This document shows, one piece after another, positions 33,230 through 40,857 of a stretch of 64,000 bases of DNA. This stretch comes from Stenotrophomonas maltophilia (GTDB taxonomy: Bacteria; Pseudomonadota; Gammaproteobacteria; Xanthomonadales; Xanthomonadaceae): positions 2,064,001 to 2,128,000 of the forward strand of contig NZ_LT906480.1 of NCBI RefSeq assembly GCF_900186865.1, read 5' to 3'. Both the position numbers and the translations under genes were made by a program. The notes beneath the pieces are model-generated. The model saw only the letters and a program-made list of their open reading frames with translations, had not been told where the DNA came from and did no database searches. Numbering within the stretch: the first letter of the stretch is position 1; each line of letters begins with the position of its first letter.

Positions 33230-35008
33230 TTACTGGCATTGGAACTCGAAGGCTGACCAGTCCGATGCGCCCACGGTCTGCCAGTAGAACGCCGAGCCAG
33301 CTCCGACCACCTCACAGGCGCACTCTGTCGGCCAACTAACTGGCCCGGTGCTTGGGGAGCCAAATCCAGGCATTGGTGTCAGCTTCTGTTTAAGTGCGGC
33401 GACGCAGGTCCGGCGCTCTGGCGTCAATGCCTGTTCTTGAGGCCTCGCGAGGCCACCCGAAAACGTCGCGTCATCGTTGGTATTAACGCTCTGCGTGCAG
33501 TGAAATCCGTCAGCGAGGAACTGCGACACCGAGCAGAACACGCCCCAGCCGTAAAGCCCACCGTCGCCCCAGGAAATCCACGATTTCCCGGTGTAGGTCG
33601 GATAGGTTCTTGCCGGAGGTGCCGGGGGCGTGCAGGTGTTGGAGGTGGTAACCCAACCACTGGATGCCGTGTAGGTGCCGCTCCAGCTCTCCGAGGTGCT
33701 CGACACCGGGGATCCGGTCGCGGCCGGGCAGGACCAGGACGTGGTGCGCGTGCCGTTCTCAACGCGGTTGCGTTGTCGCCAGTGCTGACCTGCCTGCCCG
33801 GCCGGGCAACCCACGTTCTGGCTCTCTGCTGGCGCGGCGCGCGTGATTGCAACGCTGGTTGGCGGCGCAGACGTGCATTCGGGAGCACACATACTTGCTG
33901 CTGCCGGTAACCAGGCTGACCATGGTCCCGTCAGTGCTGTTGGGCTTGCGAACGGGTCGGGGCATGAATACGTCGTAGTGCGGGTGCGGGTCTGCGGAAA
34001 AGAATTGGCGCCACTGATGGTGAGAGTGCCTGAAGGACAAACGCCCGTTTGCGCCGCGCTTTCGCTCAACGGTAAAGGCGCTGAGCAGACGGGTGTGATG
34101 ACGGGAGGGACAATAGGAGGAGTGACGGCGGGTGGTGCCGGTGGTGCGGTTGGAATTGGAGGTTGAGCGGCGATTGGCACGCATAACGCCAGCGGAGCCC
34201 AGCAAGCAGGAGCCGCTACCGAATTCCAAATAAACGAACACGTTTGACCCGCAGGTGTCGTTCCTGTGGCTGGAGCCGTGGGAGCCGCTGCGCAGCCAGG
34301 AGATGGAGCCGGTGGAGTAACAGCTACGGGCGGTGGCGCCACCACCGGCGCCGGTGGTGGCGGAGCTGATGTTGGAGGGGGCGTTGGCAGTGCAACGGGT
34401 GTGAGAACTTGCGCTGACAGGCCAGTAGCGCCGCCGTAGTATGTGAACGCGAGCTGCGCTGGATTCCTGCATTGTTGAGTCGCGGCTTGGATGTCCAATA
34501 CAGTCGGACGACCATTGTTGCTTCGATGGAAGACGGATGTATCGCCTATTTCCAGGTCATACATGCCTTCACTTGCTGCAGCAGCTAGCTTTAGGCACGC
34601 ACGCGTTGGAACCGCGTGGTAAACAATCTTCAACCCTGCGTTGGGGCGACCATCAATGGTGGCAGGCTCAAGAATAACGGGTTGCGCCCATCGGCTCATT
34701 AGGCCAACGCCAGAGTTCATTGAAACGGGTGGAACGCGGTCGGCAATAGCCTGAGCGGTTGTCAGTCCCGCATAGGAGCCGAGCGCTCCATACGTCATGT
34801 CTGCATTTCGAGCAATGGTGTGAATATTCGCTTGTTCCGCGCGAACATCTGCGTTGTTTGCCGATGACTGATAGATAGCGAAAGCCGCACCGGAAAGTAG
34901 TGTCATAGCGCCTACTGCCAGCATCACCTCGATCAATGAGATGCCACGTTGCCGATGTTGGTGTCTCAGTTCACAGAGAACCGCATGATTTAGTTGTGAA
35001 GGCTTCAT
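33230..35008 (-). CDS. Large type IV pilin-like protein with proline-rich linkers and Cys-rich head
   Basis: 592 residues. A class IV prepilin leader (RQRG, cut at Gly 22) is followed by ISLIEVMLAVGAMTLLSGAA with Glu at +5. Residues about 45-200 resemble the PilS (type IVb pilin) domain. Next comes a Pro/Ala-rich linker (about 205-300, TPPPTSAPPPPAPVVAPPP). Two thrombospondin-like Cys/Trp repeats follow (GPWSAWLPAA...; RQRNRVENGTRTTSWSC), then a Cys-rich C-terminal head. This is the plan of a PilV-type tip adhesin. No other pilus gene lies on the island, so it must use host or helper pilus machinery. It is followed closely by the TraD-like gene upstream. Confidence 0.75.
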   Translation of the reverse strand: MKPSQLNHAVLCELRHQHRQRGISLIEVMLAVGAMTLLSGAAFAIYQSSANNADVRAEQANIHTIARNADMTYGALGSYAGLTTAQAIADRVPPVSMNSGVGLMSRWAQPVILEPATIDGRPNAGLKIVYHAVPTRACLKLAAAASEGMYDLEIGDTSVFHRSNNGRPTVLDIQAATQQCRNPAQLAFTYYGGATGLSAQVLTPVALPTPPPTSAPPPPAPVVAPPPVAVTPPAPSPGCAAAPTAPATGTTPAGQTCSFIWNSVAAPACWAPLALCVPIAAQPPIPTAPPAPPAVTPPIVPPVITPVCSAPLPLSESAAQTGVCPSGTLTISGANSFPQTRTRTTTYSCPDPFASPTALTGPWSAWLPAAASMCAPECTSAPPTSVAITRAAPAESQNVGCPAGQAGQHWRQRNRVENGTRTTSWSCPAATGSPVSSTSESWSGTYTASSGWVTTSNTCTPPAPPARTYPTYTGKSWISWGDGGLYGWGVFCSVSQFLADGFHCTQSVNTNDDATFSGGLARPQEQALTPERRTCVAALKQKLTPMPGFGSPSTGPVSWPTECACEVVGAGSAFYWQTVGASDWSAFEFQCQ

Positions 35009-35010
35009 GG

Positions 35011-35340
35011 TCAGCGCTTCCTTGCACGGGACGCTTCTCGCTCCGCTAGATAAATGCGCCCGCGTGTGCGCATTCCATCTCTTTGTTGAGCGTTTTCCGG
35101 TTTTTCAATGCGATCTCGATACGCAAGTAGTAGGCCAACAAGCTCGGCCTCATCCAATGCATCAGCCCCCGCAGCGATGACCGCGCCGCCCAGGAGAATC
35201 TTGCGGTGCGCGTCTGCTTTGCGTTCGCTCGCTCTTGTCTTTGCTTTTGATCTTTGCTCGGCCAGCATCTCCCGTGCTTTCAATTTTGCGAGACGCTCAG
35301 TGGCGGCGGTTATTTGTTCTTGTATAGAGCGTGTTGCCAT
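35011..35340 (-). CDS. TraD/MobC-type mobilization accessory protein
   Basis: 109 residues: a basic coiled coil (ATERLAKLKAREMLAEQRSK) then KILLGGAVIAAGADALDEAE, which is the conserved core of the small TraD family found beside MobA/MobL relaxases. It is two bases from the pilin-like gene, so the two are co-transcribed, and divergent from the relaxase across oriT. Confidence 0.75.
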   Translation of the reverse strand: MATRSIQEQITAATERLAKLKAREMLAEQRSKAKTRASERKADAHRKILLGGAVIAAGADALDEAELVGLLLAYRDRIEKPENAQQRDGMRTRGRIYLAEREASRARKR

Positions 35341-35548
35341 TGTTGAGCTCTCCTGATGTCCTGCACCTCATGCAAACAGAAAATCGGCTATTGGCAAGTC
35401 ATCGACTTGTCATATTGCAATTACCTGCCATCCTGAAATAGAGGGGCACGGGCGAGCGAGAGCGAGCCAGCCCCAGCGGGAAACGCGAGCGAAGCGAGCC
35501 CCGGTCTCTTGCCCGAAGCCGTCACGAATAGTGGCGGCAAGGATCAAA

Positions 35549-35583
35549 GCAAGAGCGCACTTATGGTTTCCCTGCGGGAAACC
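35549..35583 (-). other. Candidate oriT, IncQ/MobQ type
   Basis: On the minus strand the hairpin GGTTTCCC-GCA-GGGAAACC is followed by ATAAGTGCGCTCTT. RSF1010 oriT has a hairpin of the same kind followed by TAAGTGCG/CCCTC, nicked after the G. By analogy the nick falls between 35556 and 35555. It lies between divergent traD-like and mobA genes, as expected. Confidence 0.8.
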
Positions 35584-35694
35584 GTGCGCCGGGGCTCCGC
35601 CCCAGACCCCGGCCCGCTTCGCAGGCCGCCCCCGATGCTAGCCCCCTCGGGGGCGTCGCCAAAAACAAGAGCAGGAGCAAGGACAAAAATCGAA

Positions 35695-37416
35695 ATGGCC
35701 ATTTATCACGCCACCGTCAAAGCCTTTTCGCGCGGCAAGGGTCATTCCTCTACTGCCGCTGCGGCGTATCGTGCGGGCATTGTGATTAATGACGAATTGA
35801 CCGGTATCAAACACGACTACACAAGGCGCAGTGGCGTTGCCTCGGTTGATATGTTGGCCCCGCAAAATGCCCCCGAATGGGCGCGAGATCCGGTCGCCTG
35901 TTTCAATCGCTCGGAAATGGCCGAGACCCGGCTAAACGCCAGGACGGCGCGAGAGCTTGAAGTTGCTCTGCCTGCAGAACTGAACGAAGCGCAGCGTCGT
36001 GCGCTCGCGTGCGACTTGGGTCAGATGTTGGTTGACCGCTATCAGGTTGCGGTGCTTGTTGCAGTCCATGAGCCCGATAAGAAAGGGGATGAGCGCAATC
36101 ACCATGTGCATCTCCTTATGACGCCTCGTCAGATCGGTCCTGATGGCCTGGGTGAACGTGCATGTGCTGAATTTGATGCGCGTGGTGGCGCAGGACCGGA
36201 GGCTATCCGCATTCTTCGTGAGGCGGTGGCTGACCGTATCAATTCGCATCTGGAACGAGCACAGGTCGCTGAACGTGTTGATCATCGCAGCCTAGCTAAG
36301 CAAGCACATGCCGCCGAAGCTGATGGCTATATCGGGTTCGCAGCCATGCTGGCTCGCGAAGCCACCCAGCACGAGGGTAAGGCAGCAACCGCGATGCGTA
36401 GGAGGGGTGAAGATAGCGAGCGGGCCACGGTAAATAACCAGATCCAAAACGCCAATCGCATTGAACTGCGTGACTACCTGGAACGCTTGGAGCAAGAGGG
36501 AAGGGTGATGGCGACGCCACGCTCCCATACGCAAGAAGCAGCTCAACGTGAGCGGCTTGCAGCTGTTGGCAAAGAAGAGCGGCAACCGCACCTCGGGCAG
36601 GTCGCGCTGGCGCCGCCACGAGCACGAAAAAGGCCAGCATCAGTAGAGCAGCGAGCTGCACGAGTGGGGTCTGCCGCATCGCGCTTTCCGCCAAGTCTCA
36701 AGCCAGTATTGATGAAGGCGGCTAGGCGTCTTCGTAGCAAGATTGCGAACAAGCAAGCAGACGAGGCCATGGCTCGTTACGACGCTGAAATAGAGCAGCT
36801 GGAGATGGAAGCGAGACGGGTTTGGCTGGAGGATATAGATGCTGCCGTTCGGCAAAGTCTTTCGACGGTCGCCAAGCTCTTTGACATGTCGAGCAGGGCG
36901 GGCGCCTACCCCCACAGGGCGTCATATCGAAACGATATGCGCGAGCTTCACAGTTCATTGAAGCAGGTGGCTCGTGACGCCACTCGATGGGAGCGCAGGC
37001 TACAAGCCGAAGTTAAGGCAAACATTTCACTCACGGAAGCCCAAATGAAATTGGTGACATGGGAGAGGAAAAATCCCAAGCCGTCGCTCTGGAGCGGTAG
37101 CAGGCGCGATTGGGCGCAGCGGCGTCGGAGTGGCGAAGAGCGCATTGAGCGGCGCAGGACGCGGCACGATGCTGCGCGTCTAGCTACAGGCCCGGAAGCA
37201 CAGGTGAAGTATGCGGCGCAGGCAGCTACGAGTGTAGAAGCTTTGGATAGGCTCGCAGCATCAATGCTGAAGCGCTATCCAATCACTGCTGATACAGCAC
37301 AGCCGCACAAATCGCAGTGTTCTGGAACTACCCCAACGCGCACGCTTACGGAACAACTGAACGATAGCGAGTTGGAGAAAAAGGACCAAAGAAGATGTCG
37401 CGGACCTCGCGTTTGA
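35695..37416 (+). CDS. MobA/MobL-family relaxase
   Basis: 573 residues from ATG 35695 (MAIYHATVKAFSRGKGHSST). Motif I has the probable catalytic Tyr 25 (AAAAYRAG); motif III is NHHVHLLMT (HHVH at 136-139), the metal-binding HUH-like site. The C-terminal half is a long basic helical region without helicase or primase motifs. It would nick the adjacent oriT and pilot the strand; no coupling protein or T4SS is on the island, so a helper is needed. Confidence 0.9.
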   Translation: MAIYHATVKAFSRGKGHSSTAAAAYRAGIVINDELTGIKHDYTRRSGVASVDMLAPQNAPEWARDPVACFNRSEMAETRLNARTARELEVALPAELNEAQRRALACDLGQMLVDRYQVAVLVAVHEPDKKGDERNHHVHLLMTPRQIGPDGLGERACAEFDARGGAGPEAIRILREAVADRINSHLERAQVAERVDHRSLAKQAHAAEADGYIGFAAMLAREATQHEGKAATAMRRRGEDSERATVNNQIQNANRIELRDYLERLEQEGRVMATPRSHTQEAAQRERLAAVGKEERQPHLGQVALAPPRARKRPASVEQRAARVGSAASRFPPSLKPVLMKAARRLRSKIANKQADEAMARYDAEIEQLEMEARRVWLEDIDAAVRQSLSTVAKLFDMSSRAGAYPHRASYRNDMRELHSSLKQVARDATRWERRLQAEVKANISLTEAQMKLVTWERKNPKPSLWSGSRRDWAQRRRSGEERIERRRTRHDAARLATGPEAQVKYAAQAATSVEALDRLAASMLKRYPITADTAQPHKSQCSGTTPTRTLTEQLNDSELEKKDQRRCRGPRV

Positions 37417-37418
37417 AG

Positions 37419-37625
37419 CTAGAAAAACAATGCCCCCGAATATTCTTCGGGGGGCATTGACAGAATTGGCGTTGGCCTCATGCTGTTTTTTAGCGGCAGC
37501 TCGTTGATAACAGCAACGGCTGCGAGTAGGTAGAAAGCAGCTCTACACACCCAGGCATCGGCCCCAAGCAACAACATAGCCGACATCGGGAAGAGCGCAA
37601 CCCCTCGCAACCCAGCTGGAACCAA
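37419..37625 (-). CDS. Doubtful small membrane protein
   Basis: 68 residues from a TTG start, with a hydrophobic core (ALFPMSAMLLLGADAWVC, AAFYLLAAVAVI). It overlaps the hairpin at 37428-37459 at its 3-prime end and has no clear RBS. Could be real or chance. Confidence 0.25.
   Translation of the reverse strand: MVPAGLRGVALFPMSAMLLLGADAWVCRAAFYLLAAVAVINELPLKNSMRPTPILSMPPEEYSGALFF
37428..37459 (-). terminator. Strong hairpin after the relaxase gene
   Basis: CAATGCCCCCGAA pairs with TTCGGGGGGCATTG, one bulge. The T run (five T) is on the minus strand; on the plus strand it is a hairpin without T run that may end the relaxase mRNA. Confidence 0.7.
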
Positions 37626-37639
37626 TGGCTATCGCACGG

Positions 37640-37935
37640 AGGTCCGATTAGTTCGCGCCCGGTGACAATCCGGGGCTATCCATCTCCTACGGATAGCGGC
37701 CTTAAACCGTGGAGGAATACGTCCACATCCGGCAGCATGGCTTCTGCGTCGCGGAGGTTCCAAGGCATGGGTTCCCTAGCTGGCCTTGGATTGTGTGCCC
37801 CGTCTCGGGTCGGCCATGTATGCGAAGGGCAAGATTGGAGAGCGTCAGGCGACAGCCTGATCACGGGGCAAAGCCCATGGGAGAGACGCCAGTGAATGCT
37901 GGTGGCAGGACCCCAGCCCCGGCGCCATGTCAGGC
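37640..37935 (+). ncRNA. Candidate structured non-coding RNA
   Basis: About 300 bases with no credible reading frame but dense local pairing: GCTATCC/GGATAGC (37675, 37691), GTGGA/TCCAC (37709, 37722), CCAAGGC/GCCTTGG (37760, 37783), TCAGGC-GACA-GCCTGA (37845-37860), GGGC-AAA-GCCC (37866-37876) and CCAG/CTGG (37889, 37899). The order suggests a multi-helix fold such as a group II intron fragment or a HEARO-type RNA. No reverse transcriptase or IscB-type gene is present. Family not identified; strand chosen from the GACA loop. Confidence 0.5.
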
Positions 37936-38266
37936 GTGAACCTGCCGCAGCTGTGTATTGACAGTGATCACAGCGCCGACGATGGTCCTCTGCCTAGGCA
38001 AGAGTAGGCCGGCCCGGCAAAGGTCCCCAGGCTCGCTTATTGCGGGTTGGGGGAGACTTTGCCTCGGTCGGTCGGCGGTTAGAAGCAAAGACCGAGGCAA
38101 AACAGCGGGCCCATAGTGTCCTGAGTCAGCAGGAAGATGTGTCCTGAATCGGGGGCGGAGGTGGCCTTGTCCGTAAAGGAGCACTTGGAGTTCTACAGCA
38201 GAAAAACGGAGCGGACCGAAAATTTCCGGGCGCCGACGAATGTTTCAATGTTCGGTCAAAGGCACA
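37936..38266. other. Intergenic stretch with a long inverted repeat
   Basis: No supported gene. It has a 12-bp perfect inverted repeat, TTTGCCTCGGTC at 38058-38069 and GACCGAGGCAAA at 38090-38101, and a near-repeat TGTCCTGAGTC/TGTCCTGAATC at 38117 and 38141. The latter may be insertion-sequence end debris. Confidence 0.5.
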
Positions 38267-38677
38267 TCAGATTTGACCCCAAGGAAGGAAGAAGCGTCGT
38301 CCTACCTTTAGGCCGCGAATTCGAGCTTGCCAGTCACTGATCTGTTTTATGAAGCTATCGACGGGATGCGCCGAGTGCTTACATGCTGCTATGGAATTTA
38401 GAAGCTCATTGCTAACTTGCATCAAGGAAATTCCGGCGCCCTTGTGCTTGAGAAGGAAGAGCTCGGATGCTATCAGGTGAAGTTCTTCACTCTTATCTGA
38501 ACTGATGATCTGTGTGTTACTGGCATCGCCCATGTAGTTGATTGATCGAATAGCTCGAAGTGCCTCGTATTTCAGCGCATTGAACTTTGAGAGCTTGGCC
38601 ATCAGCAAGCCCGAGTAGTATCCAGCGGCCGTGCCGGGAATCAATGCCATCAGGAGGTCGTAGGCGAGGCTTGTCAT
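38267..38677 (-). CDS. Island protein with N-terminal hydrophobic segment
   Basis: 136 residues from ATG 38677 (GGAAG upstream). A membrane helix near the start (YDLLMALIPGTAAGYYSGLL) is followed by a helical soluble part with no recognised motif. Lower GC than the chromosome. Likely a membrane-anchored protein of unknown role, near the XRE regulator on the same strand. Confidence 0.55.
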   Translation of the reverse strand: MTSLAYDLLMALIPGTAAGYYSGLLMAKLSKFNALKYEALRAIRSINYMGDASNTQIISSDKSEELHLIASELFLLKHKGAGISLMQVSNELLNSIAACKHSAHPVDSFIKQISDWQARIRGLKVGRRFFLPWGQI

Positions 38678-38739
38678 TAGGGTCTTCCTTGCTGGCACCT
38701 AGGCATAGCGTAGGAAGTCGCTAGGCCGTTCGGTGCGCG

Positions 38740-39099
38740 TCACTTGCTAGCGGGGGCGAGGCTTTTTAGAAGCGCCAGTGCTTCTTTCTGTTTTCGGGCA
38801 TCAAGCTGTGTCAGCACCAAGATTGCCTCCGCAACCACGTCAGAGGCAGCAAGGAAGTAAGCGGCTGGGAGATCCAGAAGCTCCGCGAGCTTCTCAATGG
38901 TCTCCAGATCAGGCTTATGAAGGCCCCTCTCATACCTGCTGATGCGGGGCGCAGTGGTGTTTGGGTCATCCACTCCCATCAATAGTTCCCCTAGCTGGGC
39001 CTGAGTCCAGCCCTTGGCTGCGCGTGCGGCGCGGAGGCGTTGGCCAAGAGCAGTGGTTGTTGGTAACGGCGCGGGCATTCGGGGCAGCAAGAAGGGCAT
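38740..39099 (-). CDS. XRE-family transcriptional regulator
   Basis: 119 residues (start could be ATG 39078). The helix-turn-helix is LGQRLRAARAAKGWTQAQLG with RISRYERGLHKPDLETIEKL, a clear Xre/HTH_3 domain. The C-terminal helix pair probably dimerises. It is divergent from the gene at 39180, and the shared gap has an ATTTGC-N7-GCAAAT palindrome, so it likely regulates itself and the neighbouring operon. Confidence 0.85.
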   Translation of the reverse strand: MPFLLPRMPAPLPTTTALGQRLRAARAAKGWTQAQLGELLMGVDDPNTTAPRISRYERGLHKPDLETIEKLAELLDLPAAYFLAASDVVAEAILVLTQLDARKQKEALALLKSLAPASK

Positions 39100-39137
39100 T
39101 GACTACCCGAAGTGTGCCCGCCTAAGCTTAGCCGGTC

Positions 39138-39156
39138 ATTTGCATTGAACGCAAAT
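39138..39156. promoter_or_regulatory. Candidate operator in the divergent XRE promoter region
   Basis: ATTTGC at 39138-39143 and GCAAAT at 39151-39156, seven bases apart, between the XRE gene and the divergent operon. Placed to control both directions. Confidence 0.5.
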
Positions 39157-39179
39157 ATTCGTTGGGCGAGGAGGTGGTT

Positions 39180-39659
39180 ATGGATATGAGGTGCTGGGCA
39201 TTGGTGGGTCTTCTGGCGTTCACTGCTTCTGCTGACGCTATGCCCAGCCTGTCGTGCCAACTGCAGACTGGCCAGTTCAGGGTGGATGGGGGATGGCGGC
39301 CGAAGGTATCCGCTTTCATTTGGGCCACGGGTCATGGCTCCGCGATCCCCACCGGCCCCATCCGAACCAGCATCGGCCGCATCGACTCCGTCGAAGGCCG
39401 GGACTACAAACGCGCTATCAAGCTCGATGGAAAGCCGGTTCTGCTGCCTCCCGAAGCGCATAGCGTCATTGGCTTCGGCAAGGTCTATGACTTCAAGGAT
39501 GCCGTCGCTCTGGTCTATCTAGGGGAGCGTGAGGAGGACTCCTCTGCGCGGCCTAGTCAGATCGTGATCGTCATCAACAAGGCCGGGTCACTGATTGATA
39601 GCGAAGTCCTACCTGGCACTGCAACGAATCCGGGCAATCACTGCCTACTCATCGACTGA
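39180..39659 (+). CDS. Secreted protein of unknown function
   Basis: 159 residues from ATG 39180, with an excellent AGGAGG four bases upstream. A signal peptide (RCWALVGLLAFTASADA) precedes a mature domain with no family I know. First gene of a three-gene envelope operon divergent from the XRE gene. Confidence 0.65.
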   Translation: MDMRCWALVGLLAFTASADAMPSLSCQLQTGQFRVDGGWRPKVSAFIWATGHGSAIPTGPIRTSIGRIDSVEGRDYKRAIKLDGKPVLLPPEAHSVIGFGKVYDFKDAVALVYLGEREEDSSARPSQIVIVINKAGSLIDSEVLPGTATNPGNHCLLID

Positions 39660-39669
39660 AGGAACACAC

Positions 39670-39969
39670 ATGAAGAAGCTTTGGACGCTTTCCGCTACTG
39701 CGCTGCTGGTTGCTTGCTCGGGTGGTCCTGGGAGCGGCGATGTTGAGAAAGCCTTGGCCGTGTATTTCAAGGAGGCGACGGGAACGACGATGACGTTTGA
39801 GCACTTGAAGGTAGGAGAGTGCGTGCGTGGGGACAGCCCCGGCTATGCGTGCAGTGTCACCGGAACTGCGCGGTATCAGCTGGGCACTCGCACTGAGCAA
39901 CAGCAGCTTGTCGGCACTTTCGTCATCGATAAGGTCGATGGCACTTGGACTGTCGTAGACCGTCGCTGA
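39670..39969 (+). CDS. Small lipoprotein
   Basis: 99 residues. Lipobox LLVAC (Cys 16) after MKKLWTLSATA, then a Gly-rich linker and a domain of about 80 residues (VEKALAVYFKEATGTTMTFE) of the sort found in small NTF2-like or cystatin-like lipoproteins. It starts 10 bases after the preceding gene. Confidence 0.65.
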   Translation: MKKLWTLSATALLVACSGGPGSGDVEKALAVYFKEATGTTMTFEHLKVGECVRGDSPGYACSVTGTARYQLGTRTEQQQLVGTFVIDKVDGTWTVVDRR

Positions 39970-40004
39970 CCCAGGTCCTTCCCAACCATCGCTAGGAAGC
40001 TCGT

Positions 40005-40541
40005 ATGTGGACCTTGTTCAAGGTAGTCCGCTGGATCATCACCGGTCTTGCACTTTGGTGGCTGTGCGGTGTGGTGTTCGAAAAGGGCACGACGGCTGAG
40101 GGTGCCGTGTTCGGGTTGATGCTGTTCGGGCAGCTGGTCTTCTGGCCCCTTGCGCTGCTGTGGGGCTTGCCGTGGCTGTTCCGTCGCCGCGCGCCCAAAC
40201 TGAAGAAGCATAGGCCTGAAGAGTTTGAGCCCACTGTTTGCCATGACCATATCGCCTTGGACCTGGGCAGGGACACTATCTGGATCCGGGAGCCCGTGAA
40301 GGGCGAGCGCTACCTGCGGCGGGCTGAAGTGCTCGCCATCCGCACTGGGGAATACAGCTACAAAGGAGTCATCACCCATCGTCTGGAAGTCCAGGTGCGG
40401 GACGTTGTTCACCCGCTCTGGCTGGTTCCTTTCGTGCGCCACTCCGACCGTTGGCTCAAGAGCACAGCTGTCAATGAGACTGAGAGGGATGAATGGTTCG
40501 CTAGGATGAAAGCTTGGCTTACTGAAACGCGCACCATCTAA
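40005..40541 (+). CDS. Inner-membrane protein with two TM helices
   Basis: 178 residues. TM helices at about 7-25 (VVRWIITGLALWWLCGVVF) and 32-58 (GAVFGLMLFGQLVFWPLALL) are followed by a cytoplasmic domain of about 115 residues (HDHIALDLGRDTIWIREPVK...). With the two upstream genes it forms secreted protein, lipoprotein and inner-membrane protein in one operon. No known domain. Confidence 0.65.
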   Translation: MWTLFKVVRWIITGLALWWLCGVVFEKGTTAEGAVFGLMLFGQLVFWPLALLWGLPWLFRRRAPKLKKHRPEEFEPTVCHDHIALDLGRDTIWIREPVKGERYLRRAEVLAIRTGEYSYKGVITHRLEVQVRDVVHPLWLVPFVRHSDRWLKSTAVNETERDEWFARMKAWLTETRTI

Positions 40542-40626
40542 GCAGCCCCATTCCAGCGAATGCAGCTAGGCAGGAAAGCAGAGTGGCCCATCCTCCATGC
40601 GCGGAATGATGGGCCTATGTTGCCTC

Positions 40627-40857
40627 TTAGTCTTCGCTTTCCTCAGGCTCCAACTTGCTCAGTTCTCCCAGTCGCAATAAACCGCGCTCGATCATGCTCT
40701 GCGCACAAGCAACACAGTATCGATCCCAGCCCCGGTCTTTTCGCACCCCTAGTCGAATGTCTCCGCGTTCGATCCTATGTTTACTGTTAGCTTGGCAGTT
40801 GTGGGCCTTCTTCGCCCTGTCTACCATTGTCGAGACGATCAAGGACTTAGTCGCCAT
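40627..40857 (-). CDS. Small PARP-zinc-finger-like protein
   Basis: 76 residues from ATG 40857, which overlaps the end of the helicase gene by 11 bases, so the two are translationally coupled. The middle, HRIERGDIRLGV...GWDRYCVACAQSMIERG, resembles the PARP-type zinc finger (the I-x-K-G-E-x-R-x-G then W...C..C order), but only some of the zinc ligands are apparent (HNC, CVAC). Such fingers bind nicked or broken DNA. Assignment is tentative. Confidence 0.55.
   Translation of the reverse strand: MATKSLIVSTMVDRAKKAHNCQANSKHRIERGDIRLGVRKDRGWDRYCVACAQSMIERGLLRLGELSKLEPEESED

Noticed and set aside
33057..33287. 76-residue plus-strand frame after the JAMM-like gene
   Set aside because: It runs through a terminator and the duplicated gene end, and overlaps the end of the pilin-like gene.
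35509..35694. N-terminal extension of the relaxase frame
   Set aside because: It translates through oriT and low-complexity GC-rich repeats; the family starts at MAIYHATVKAF (35695).
35509..35695. CRISPR-like repeats of GAGCGAGC
   Set aside because: Short, irregular and without unique spacers; part of the oriT region. No CRISPR array was seen anywhere in the window.
38137..38340. 67-residue frame on the plus strand
   Set aside because: No RBS, starts inside the repeat-like stretch, and overlaps the 3-prime end of the better supported leftward gene at 38267.
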